From: Lachnospiraceae bacterium OF09-6
Lineage (GTDB): Bacteria > Bacillota > Clostridia > Lachnospirales > Lachnospiraceae
Reading direction: 5' to 3'
NCBI GenBank assembly: GCA_003435055.1
Contig: QUMM01000041.1
Span: forward strand, 1 to 20,027
Length of the DNA stretch: 20,027 nt
Position numbers and translations under genes: made by a program. Position 1 is the first letter of the stretch. Each line of letters opens with the position of its first letter. Positions 1 through 5,565 of this stretch are shown here, piece after piece. The notes under the pieces are model-generated. The model was not told where the DNA came from and did not search any database. It saw only the letters and a program-made list of their open reading frames with translations.

Positions 1-129
1 AATATCCCGGACTCTTTCAAGAAGATCGTCATTGTAAATGGCAGCAAAAAGCCTTGGAGAAATGATGAAGGTTTTGTCATCATGGGAATGAAGTATTTCT
101 TGCTGAATGCGAATAGTCTGGAATTTTAA
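1..129 (+). CDS. C-terminal end of a probable AAA-type ATP-binding protein (DUF4143-like), partial
   Basis: The window opens inside a reading frame that runs from base 1 to a TAA at 127-129, giving 42 residues that begin NIPDSFKKIVIVNGSKKPW and end FLLNANSLEF. The pattern of a hydrophobic strand (KIVIV), a short charged link and a final GMKYFLLN segment resembles the C-terminus of the AAA+ATPase/DUF4143 proteins that are common in Clostridia, where a last beta strand and helix follow a PD-(D/E)XK-like fold. The catalytic P-loop part lies outside the window, so the assignment rests only on the tail and on family memory. A strong terminator follows 47 bases downstream, so this is the last gene of its transcript. 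Confidence 0.5.
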   Translation, partial: NIPDSFKKIVIVNGSKKPWRNDEGFVIMGMKYFLLNANSLEF

Positions 130-148
130 GTCGATTTGAGTTGTATGA

Positions 149-190
149 AAGGGGAACATAATTAGGATAAAGGCAGACCGGTGGAGAGCA
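149..190 (+). repeat. 42-bp exact direct repeat, copy A
   Basis: These 42 bases are identical to 17124-17165. Copy A lies between the ATPase stop codon and the middle of the terminator hairpin at 177-204. Identity ends at base 190, inside the hairpin loop; one mismatch at 148 ends it on the left. Copy A looks like the native context because here the second half of the hairpin and its T-run are present, whereas copy B has only the first half. Confidence 0.95.
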
Positions 191-212
191 AAATCTCTGC
201 CGGTTTTATTTA
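177..212 (+). terminator. Rho-independent terminator after the ATPase-like gene
   Basis: Bases 177-187 pair with 194-204 in an 11-bp stem that contains two G-U pairs around a 6-base loop (GCAAAA), followed by TTTATTT. It ends the transcript of the gene at 1-129. Confidence 0.85.
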
Positions 213-465
213 TGAGATCAAATCAAAGCATGTGAGAAAAAAGAGGTAAAATCATAACAGGAGTTATCTCTCAGGCCAGTAGTATTGACTGTTGGGTATA
301 TGTGCAGGACAGGAAGAAGAGGCTACAGGCTGCGGGATATGATTATAGGGCAGTGCAGAGAAAAGGGAATGAGTTGATGAGATAGTAGGAAGCCTATTGT
401 TGTCTGGGGAGAAATCTGCGAATGATGGCAGGCTTATTTTTTTGTTTGAGGTTTCAAACTTTTAT

Positions 466-494
466 GTGACAAACGTAACTGTCTGTGATATTAT
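466..494 (+). promoter_or_regulatory. Candidate promoter for the XRE regulator
   Basis: GTGACA (466-471) and TATTAT (489-494) are 17 bases apart, giving a possible start near 501 and a leader of about 150 bases. The palindrome at 444-459 ends 6 bases before the -35 box and could be an operator. A TATAAT at 567-572 is an alternative -10 box but lacks a good -35 box. Confidence 0.35.
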
Positions 495-610
495 AAAAAC
501 GATATAAGCGAAAATGACTTTTGCGGAAAGGAAAGTATCTTTATATTTTTTTATCCGTATACTTCCTATAATGAGAATGAATACTTGCAAAGTTGATTAC
601 TAATATTTTT

Positions 611-647
611 TCGTTATTACAGGTACAATAAGAACATGTAATAGCGA
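611..647. promoter_or_regulatory. Inverted repeat just before the XRE gene, possible operator or leader hairpin
   Basis: TCGTTATTAC (611-620) and GTAATAGCGA (638-647) are inverted copies with 9 of 10 positions matching, separated by 17 bases and ending 2 bases before the start codon at 650. No normal Shine-Dalgarno sequence is seen at this start. The element could be an autoregulatory operator, or a hairpin controlling translation of the regulator. Confidence 0.45.
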
Positions 648-649
648 AA

Positions 650-982
650 ATGAGGTATAGTTACTTGCAGATAGAGAAGTATATTGCGGATAAAATAACA
701 TCTTTGTGTGAAAAGCGTGATATCAGTAAATATAGATTATCGCAGCTGTCGGGAATTTCTCAGTCGTCACTGGGAAGAATCATGGCGCAGGAAAACCTGC
801 CGTCGCTGATCACACTTGAAAAAATATGTACAGCTTTGGGCGTGACATTATCGCAGTTTTTTCAGGAAGGTAATTCAGAGAATCTGACAGAAAAACAGAA
901 AGAAGTTCTAGGGATATGGAACGATCTGAGTACAAATGAGCAGGAAACAGTAATGTCAATGCTGCGTGGACTTCGGAAGTAG
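650..982 (+). CDS. XRE-family helix-turn-helix transcriptional regulator
   Basis: A 110-residue cytoplasmic DNA-binding protein. Residues about 8-70 form a Cro/C1-type HTH: KYRLSQLSGISQSSLGRIM is the helix-turn-helix core, followed by PSLITLEKICTALGVTLSQFF, the usual fourth and fifth helices of the family. The C-terminal 40 residues (LTEKQKEVLGIWNDLSTNEQ) form a short helical tail as in many single-domain XRE repressors. The ATG at 650 has no clear ribosome site and sits directly after an inverted repeat. The gene has its own terminator. Two identical GAACGTTAAA boxes lie downstream, around the promoter of the signalling operon, so this protein is a candidate local repressor of that operon; this is inference from position only. 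Confidence 0.85.
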   Translation: MRYSYLQIEKYIADKITSLCEKRDISKYRLSQLSGISQSSLGRIMAQENLPSLITLEKICTALGVTLSQFFQEGNSENLTEKQKEVLGIWNDLSTNEQETVMSMLRGLRK

Positions 983-984
983 GA

Positions 985-1022
985 GAACAGTTCGAGTATA
1001 TGTATCGGCTGTTCTTTTTTTT
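985..1022 (+). terminator. Intrinsic terminator of the XRE gene
   Basis: GAACAG (985-990) pairs with CTGTTC (1009-1014), and a run of eight T follows (1015-1022). The loop is long, but the position 3 bases after the stop codon and the T-run make it a convincing terminator. Confidence 0.7.
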
Positions 1023-1028
1023 GTTTTT

Positions 1029-1077
1029 GAACGTTAAAACGGTAATTTTTTTTTCTTGTGCATAGTAGAACGTTAAA
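1029..1077 (+). promoter_or_regulatory. Pair of GAACGTTAAA boxes around the operon promoter
   Basis: GAACGTTAAA occurs at 1029-1038 and again at 1068-1077, 39 bases apart, each containing the palindrome AACGTT. One copy lies upstream of the -35 box and the other inside the -35/-10 spacer of the first candidate promoter, so a protein bound to both would block it. The XRE regulator encoded just upstream is the obvious candidate, but no direct evidence links them. Confidence 0.45.
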
Positions 1078-1127
1078 GTATAATAAAATCAGTTTTTTTG
1101 CATAAGTTTAAAAGCTATATCTATAAT
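1056..1127 (+). promoter_or_regulatory. Candidate tandem promoters of the riboswitch-controlled operon
   Basis: P1 is TTGTGC (1056-1061), a 17-base spacer and TATAAT (1079-1084), starting near 1091. P2 is TTGCAT (1098-1103), an 18-base spacer and TATAAT (1122-1127), which would start near 1134 at the edge of the aptamer. P1 leaves the whole riboswitch in the transcript and is preferred. A run of nine T (1046-1054) lies next to the P1 -35 box. Confidence 0.55.
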
Positions 1128-1130
1128 AAG

Positions 1131-1200
1131 GAAATCGGCAAACCAGATGAAAGTCTGGGACGCAAAGCTACAGGGCCTGTAAAATGGCAGCCAGTTGCAT
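1131..1200 (+). promoter_or_regulatory. Cyclic di-GMP-I (GEMM-I) riboswitch aptamer
   Basis: The conserved GEMM-I signature is present in order: GGCAAACC at 1137-1144, a stem CCAGAT-GAAA-GTCTGG with a GNRA loop at 1143-1158, then GGGACGCAAAGCTA, the GGGCCTGT segment, and AATGGCAGCCAGTTGC at the 3' end. The GNRA loop and its receptor-like partner stem are typical of the class. GCAA at 1138-1141 can pair with TTGC at 1195-1198 to close the element. It lies upstream of the lipoprotein/kinase operon and is followed 10 bases later by a terminator, so ligand binding is expected to control transcription elongation. The ligand is c-di-GMP for most members; some variants prefer cyclic AMP-GMP, which I cannot exclude. 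Confidence 0.88.
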
Positions 1201-1210
1201 AAAATGAGGT

Positions 1211-1237
1211 GCACTGTCTGTCTGACGGTGCTTTTTT
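1211..1237 (+). terminator. Riboswitch expression-platform terminator
   Basis: GCACTGTC (1211-1218) pairs with GACGGTGC (1224-1231) around a 5-base loop, followed by six T (1232-1237). TGCACTG (1210-1216) can instead pair with CAGTTGCA (1192-1199), the 3' strand of the aptamer, with one bulged base. The two pairings are mutually exclusive, so ligand-stabilised aptamer would free the terminator. This predicts an OFF switch. Confidence 0.8.
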
Positions 1238-1301
1238 ACGGTGTTATTTCATAGGCGTAACAATAATGATTTTATCAGGAAAGAATGAGGAAAATAAAAG
1301 T

Positions 1302-3146
1302 ATGAAAAAGGCAAAACGTTGTCTGATTGCAGTGGTGTCAGGTGTACTTGTAGCATCTGCTGTCTTGTCTGGATGTGGACAGTCAAAGAAAGAAGTATCT
1401 AAAAATGATGATCATCTTACCGTTTATCTGTGGGAAAATCGTTTGATGAAAAATATTGCACCCTATATCCATGAACAGTTTCCTGATCAGGATATTGAAT
1501 TTGTTATTGGTAACAATGATACCGATTTATACAGTTATTTTAAAGAACATGATGAATTACCGGATATCATAACAGTACGTCGATTCTCTGGAACAGATGC
1601 ACAGGACTTACAGCCTTATCTTATGGATTTTGCTTCTTATGATGTTGTTTCCAAGTATTATTCTTATGCGGTGCAATATTATAAGAATGAGGAGGATGAA
1701 ATCCAGTGGCTGCCAATCTGTGGTATTCCGCAGACGATCATTGCCAACAAAACACTGTTTGATCAGTATGGCGTAAAGATTCCAGAAAATTATGAGGAAT
1801 ATGTACAGGCCTGTCAGCAGTTTTATGATAATGGCATAAAACCGTATTCCATGGATCTTGGCGAAGACTGGTCTAATAATGAGATCATCCAGGCGGCGGC
1901 AATCGGTGAGTTCACAAGCCTGGATGGTATTGAATGGCGAAACGGTGCAGAGACTGCATCGGATGAAGTAAAGTTTGATGATGCATTATGGAAACGTATT
2001 TTTTCAGAAACCAGCCAGTTTCTGAAAGACTCGCACTTTGGTAAAGAAGATATCAATATTGACGTCGATACAGGAATCCAGATGTTTGTCGAGGGAAAAT
2101 CAGCAATGTTTCATGGACATCCGACGGTTATGCAGCAGCTGCAGAAACAGATGGATGCGGAGCTGACCCGTATTCCTTATTTTTCACAGACATCGGATGA
2201 ATCCTATGTGTACATGACTCCGTCCTTAAACATTGCATTTAACAAAAACCTGGAAAAAGACCGGGAGAAACTGGATACTGCACTGGATGTGCTGGATTGT
2301 ATGATTTCAGAAGAGGGGCAAAAACTGATTGCGGATGGAAGCGGTGTTATTTCATTGAATACAGATGTTCCAACCATGATGCAGGATGTGCCTGGACTGG
2401 AAGAGGAAATTAACAATAATGCTGTTTATATCCGATATTCCGCTCAAAAGTCATTTGATTCAAGCCTTGAGGCTGTTCACGGATTACTGTCAGGGGAGAT
2501 GGATGAAACACAGGCTTATGATACTTTGCGCAGTGTAATGAATCGTAAAGATCCAGAAGAAAAAGCAACGGTGAATTTTGAAAATGAATATTCCATTTCA
2601 CTGAACGATAGAAATGGCCGTGATGCAGCATCTTCCATTTTAACTACGATCAGAGAAGAAAATGAGGCACAGCTGGCTCTGGTACCATATTATTATTTCA
2701 CTTCTTCTATGTACAAAGGAGAATGCACTAATAGCCGGGTTGGCATGATGACAGCGAAGAGTTCAGATACAGCATTATATGTTGCAAAAATTAATGGTAA
2801 ACAGGTTTATGAACTCGTGGAAAATTATCTCGCTGATGCTGATGAGAATTTTTACGTAACCAATAAATACGAATTACCAATTGCATCCGGTATGAAAATG
2901 ATCGTCAGTCAAGAGGAAAGTGGATTTTCGTTAAAGGACTTAACAGTTAATGATAAGAAAATAGACAAAGAAAAGGAATACTCGATTCTTCTTACAGACA
3001 CCACAATGTCTGTTTTGAAAAAAATAAATCCGAAATGTGAGATTGAACAGCTTAAAGATACCACATTATCAAGTGCATGGACCGAAGCAATGTCAAAAGG
3101 ACAGCAGCCGTCAGCACCGGAAGACTATATAGAGGTTGAACAGTAA
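1302..3146 (+). CDS. Extracellular solute-binding lipoprotein with a 5'-nucleotidase-C-like domain
   Basis: A 614-residue surface lipoprotein. The signal peptide MKKAKRCLIAVVSGVLVASA ends in a lipobox VLSGC, with Cys25 as the lipidated residue. Residues about 35-430 resemble a family 1 extracellular solute-binding protein (LTVYLWENRLM, a GIPQTIIANKTLFDQYG hinge strand, and MFVEGKSAMFHGHP). Residues about 435-614 resemble the C-terminal domain of 5'-nucleotidases (INGKQVYELVENYL, LPIASGMKM, then VNDKKIDKEKEYSILLTD). The frame is open upstream to 1209, but that start would lie inside the terminator hairpin, while the ATG at 1302 is preceded by TGAGG and begins a proper signal peptide. No ABC permease or ATPase is nearby. 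The next gene, a sensor kinase, starts 2 bases after the stop, so this protein more likely feeds ligand information to the kinase than to a transporter. Confidence 0.82.
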   Translation: MKKAKRCLIAVVSGVLVASAVLSGCGQSKKEVSKNDDHLTVYLWENRLMKNIAPYIHEQFPDQDIEFVIGNNDTDLYSYFKEHDELPDIITVRRFSGTDAQDLQPYLMDFASYDVVSKYYSYAVQYYKNEEDEIQWLPICGIPQTIIANKTLFDQYGVKIPENYEEYVQACQQFYDNGIKPYSMDLGEDWSNNEIIQAAAIGEFTSLDGIEWRNGAETASDEVKFDDALWKRIFSETSQFLKDSHFGKEDINIDVDTGIQMFVEGKSAMFHGHPTVMQQLQKQMDAELTRIPYFSQTSDESYVYMTPSLNIAFNKNLEKDREKLDTALDVLDCMISEEGQKLIADGSGVISLNTDVPTMMQDVPGLEEEINNNAVYIRYSAQKSFDSSLEAVHGLLSGEMDETQAYDTLRSVMNRKDPEEKATVNFENEYSISLNDRNGRDAASSILTTIREENEAQLALVPYYYFTSSMYKGECTNSRVGMMTAKSSDTALYVAKINGKQVYELVENYLADADENFYVTNKYELPIASGMKMIVSQEESGFSLKDLTVNDKKIDKEKEYSILLTDTTMSVLKKINPKCEIEQLKDTTLSSAWTEAMSKGQQPSAPEDYIEVEQ

Positions 3147-3148
3147 AA

Positions 3149-5443
3149 GTGGAGATAGAACAAAAGGTAAACAAAAGAAAAAAAATAACAAGGCTGTTGC
3201 TTATACTACTTATGATTCTTTTAAGCTTAGTTTGTATAAAGTATCTTATAAGTAAGTCTAAGAAGTATATCAGCGAAAATGGAAAAAGCAGTATGGGAGC
3301 TGTTATTGACCAGATACAGCAGACCTATGATCTTCAGGTGAGTGGATACTACAGCCAGCTGCAGTTGGTTGAGGAATTTTTACTTCATGAGAGGAAGCTG
3401 TCTCTTGAAACGGATATGAACAAAAGTTTCTTTGAAGCATGGGAAAAAGAATCGGAAAGTACACTTATATTCCTTCAGGAAAATGGTCAGGCAATATCAG
3501 CAGGTGGAACAAAAATGCGGATTGATATGCCAAGTAAATTTCTGCTGGACTTAAAGAATGGATACAATATTGGAAAACTGGTGCGTCTTGATTATGATCA
3601 GAAGAAAAAAGACGGTTATCTGGTTGCGATTCCATGTCAGGAATACACGATCAATGGGGAAACTTATACGGCAATTGGAACTGTGTATGATCATTCGAAA
3701 CTGGATTCCATGTTAAAACTGAAAGGTTATGATGGGAAAGCATATTTGTTCATGCTGGATGATGACGGAAATATAACGTATACGAACCTGAGTGGTGATA
3801 AATACCAGCGTAATTATTCTTTGTTAAAACATTTAAAAGGGGAACAGGCTATTACAGAAGAAGAGGCTGATTTGCTCAAAAAGAAGTTTGATAACGGAGA
3901 ATCCGGAGTTGCACTTTTGGGAAAACAGAACCCCTATTATCTGGGGTATTGCCCGATAGAAAGCAACAACACCATTTTGGTATGCATTGTGGAAAAGCGA
4001 GTTGTTGACAATGTGCTGATGGATTACCAGAAGACGGTGTTGTTTACAACAATACTCATGGCAGGTTTTATACTTTTACTTTTTGCCGGATTATTCTACA
4101 GTATTTCCAGACTTAGTCTTGCAGATCAAAAAGCAGAATATGAAAAAAGAAAGAATGAACTTCATTTACAAACAATGAAGGAAATGGAAGTAATCAATCA
4201 AAAACTGAAAAAGGCAAAGAACGTTGCAACAGAGGCTTTACAGACAGCTGAAAATGCAAATAAGGCGAAAACGGATTTTCTGTCTAATATGTCACATGAT
4301 ATTCGTACTCCTATGAATGCAATCATTGGTATCACATCTTTGATCAGACATGATGCAGGTAATAAAGCAAAAGTTATAGCGCATGCAGATAAAATAGATA
4401 TTTCATCACAGCATCTGTTAGGAATTATTAATGATGTTTTGGATATGAGTAAGATTGAGGCAGGAAAAACAGTCTTCAAGTATTCTGACTTTTCTATTCT
4501 GGATTTTATGCAGGAACTCGACACTATATTTCATTCTCAAATATATGAAAAGCAGCAGACCTTTACAGTCATAAAAGAAAATATTCACCATGAGTGGGTG
4601 AATGGTGATCAGGTTCATTTGATGCAGATTTTCAGTAATCTGCTGTCTAATGCCATAAAATATACGCAGGAGAGTGGAAAAATTCAGCTTCTGGTAGAAG
4701 AATGTGAGACAAAGTCATCTGTCTATGCAAAGTACCGCTTTTTAGTCTGTGACAATGGTATGGGAATGTCGTCAGATTTCAAGGATACAATTTTTGATGC
4801 GTTTACCCGTGCGGAAAGTTCCCTTACAAACAAAATACAGGGAACCGGACTTGGAATGGCGATTACTAAGAACCTGGTTGAGGCAATGGGAGGTACCATT
4901 GATGTGGAAAGTGAACTGGGACAGGGAAGCTGTTTTGAGATTCTCATGGATCTGAAAATTGCAGAGGATAGAACGGCCGCTCTGGCGGCACAAGAAGACA
5001 CAGATGAGCAGGATGGTAATATTCTGCAGGGAATGAGGTTCCTGTGTGCAGAGGATAATGAGCTGAATGCTGAGATCCTGACGGAACTGTTAAAGATTGA
5101 AGGTGCAGAATGTACCATCTGTGAAAATGGTGAAGAGGTTTTGAAAGCATTTGAACAGTCTGCTCCGGGGGATTATGACATGATCCTGATGGATGTGCAG
5201 ATGCCTGTTATGAATGGTTATGAGGCAACAAAGGCAATCCGCAGAAGCTCCCATGAACTGGCAAAGAAGATTCCGATCATTGCCATGACCGCCAATGCAT
5301 TTTCAGAGGATATCCAGCATTCTCTGTCAGCCGGTATGAATGCACATGTTTCAAAACCGGTTGAGATGACGGTACTGGAGAAGACGATCAGAAGCATAAA
5401 ATCCGGCGGGGGGGGTACCGAACCGCAGGGCATTGAACAGTGA
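3149..5443 (+). CDS. Membrane hybrid histidine kinase with Cache-like sensor (HK1)
   Basis: A 764-residue sensor kinase starting with GTG, 2 bases after the lipoprotein stop, so probably translationally coupled to it. One membrane segment lies at about 14-36 and a second at about 296-319, enclosing an extracellular region of some 260 residues that looks like a Cache-type ligand domain (AYLFMLDDDGNITYTN). A coiled coil (about 325-370) leads to HisKA with the phospho-acceptor His383 (SNMSHDIRTPMNAIIG). The ATPase domain has the N box around Asn497/Asn501, DNGMGM and GTGLGM. The receiver has the acidic pair in CAEDNELNAE, Asp682 as acceptor (ILMDVQMP), the AMTANAF threonine and the SKP lysine. 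All catalytic residues are present. Its receiver has no DNA-binding output; an HPt or direct transfer to another receiver would be needed. The tail after the receiver contains an eight-G run. Confidence 0.92.
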   Translation: MEIEQKVNKRKKITRLLLILLMILLSLVCIKYLISKSKKYISENGKSSMGAVIDQIQQTYDLQVSGYYSQLQLVEEFLLHERKLSLETDMNKSFFEAWEKESESTLIFLQENGQAISAGGTKMRIDMPSKFLLDLKNGYNIGKLVRLDYDQKKKDGYLVAIPCQEYTINGETYTAIGTVYDHSKLDSMLKLKGYDGKAYLFMLDDDGNITYTNLSGDKYQRNYSLLKHLKGEQAITEEEADLLKKKFDNGESGVALLGKQNPYYLGYCPIESNNTILVCIVEKRVVDNVLMDYQKTVLFTTILMAGFILLLFAGLFYSISRLSLADQKAEYEKRKNELHLQTMKEMEVINQKLKKAKNVATEALQTAENANKAKTDFLSNMSHDIRTPMNAIIGITSLIRHDAGNKAKVIAHADKIDISSQHLLGIINDVLDMSKIEAGKTVFKYSDFSILDFMQELDTIFHSQIYEKQQTFTVIKENIHHEWVNGDQVHLMQIFSNLLSNAIKYTQESGKIQLLVEECETKSSVYAKYRFLVCDNGMGMSSDFKDTIFDAFTRAESSLTNKIQGTGLGMAITKNLVEAMGGTIDVESELGQGSCFEILMDLKIAEDRTAALAAQEDTDEQDGNILQGMRFLCAEDNELNAEILTELLKIEGAECTICENGEEVLKAFEQSAPGDYDMILMDVQMPVMNGYEATKAIRRSSHELAKKIPIIAMTANAFSEDIQHSLSAGMNAHVSKPVEMTVLEKTIRSIKSGGGGTEPQGIEQ
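5408..5415 (+). repeat. G8 homopolymer in the 3' end of HK1
   Basis: Eight consecutive G in the tail codons of HK1, after the receiver domain. A one-base gain or loss would change the last residues only: the two shifted frames stop within a few codons at about 5437 and 5453, leaving the receiver intact. Confidence 0.9.
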
Positions 5444-5487
5444 CAAATGGTTTTGATACAGTAGTGTAATTTTATTAAATCAGAAGG

Positions 5488-5517
5488 TTGACAAAGAGAT
5501 GTATAGAGAAATATATT
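5488..5517 (+). promoter_or_regulatory. Promoter of the first double-SBP kinase
   Basis: TTGACA (5488-5493), an 18-base spacer and TATATT (5512-5517) form a near-consensus promoter inside the 122-base gap after HK1. Initiation about 7 bases downstream would fall within the GACA repeat, so the repeat would be the very 5' end of the transcript. Confidence 0.7.
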
Positions 5518-5518
5518 T

Positions 5519-5550
<32 letters not shown>

Positions 5551-5565
5551 GGCAGGAGATTTAAT

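Larger units (their letters stand above)
213..649. other. 437-base stretch without a convincing gene
   Basis: No intact gene is seen here. A plus-strand frame is open from 236 to a TAG at 383-385 and reads ...DCWVYVQDRKKRLQAAGYDY..., but it has no ATG and no ribosome site and I do not recognise it; it may be a gene remnant or chance. The right part is AT-rich and contains a candidate promoter (466-494), a small palindrome GTTTGA-GGTT-TCAAAC at 444-459, and an inverted repeat at 611-647 next to the XRE gene. Most of it is probably the control region of that regulator. Confidence 0.5.

Noticed and set aside
236..385. Possible small gene in the left intergenic region
   Set aside because: No start codon or ribosome site and no recognisable family; reported only as part of the intergenic stretch.
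1209..1301. An upstream start for the lipoprotein gene at 1209
   Set aside because: It would begin before the riboswitch terminator hairpin and put 31 residues in front of a textbook lipoprotein signal peptide; ATG 1302 with TGAGG upstream fits better.
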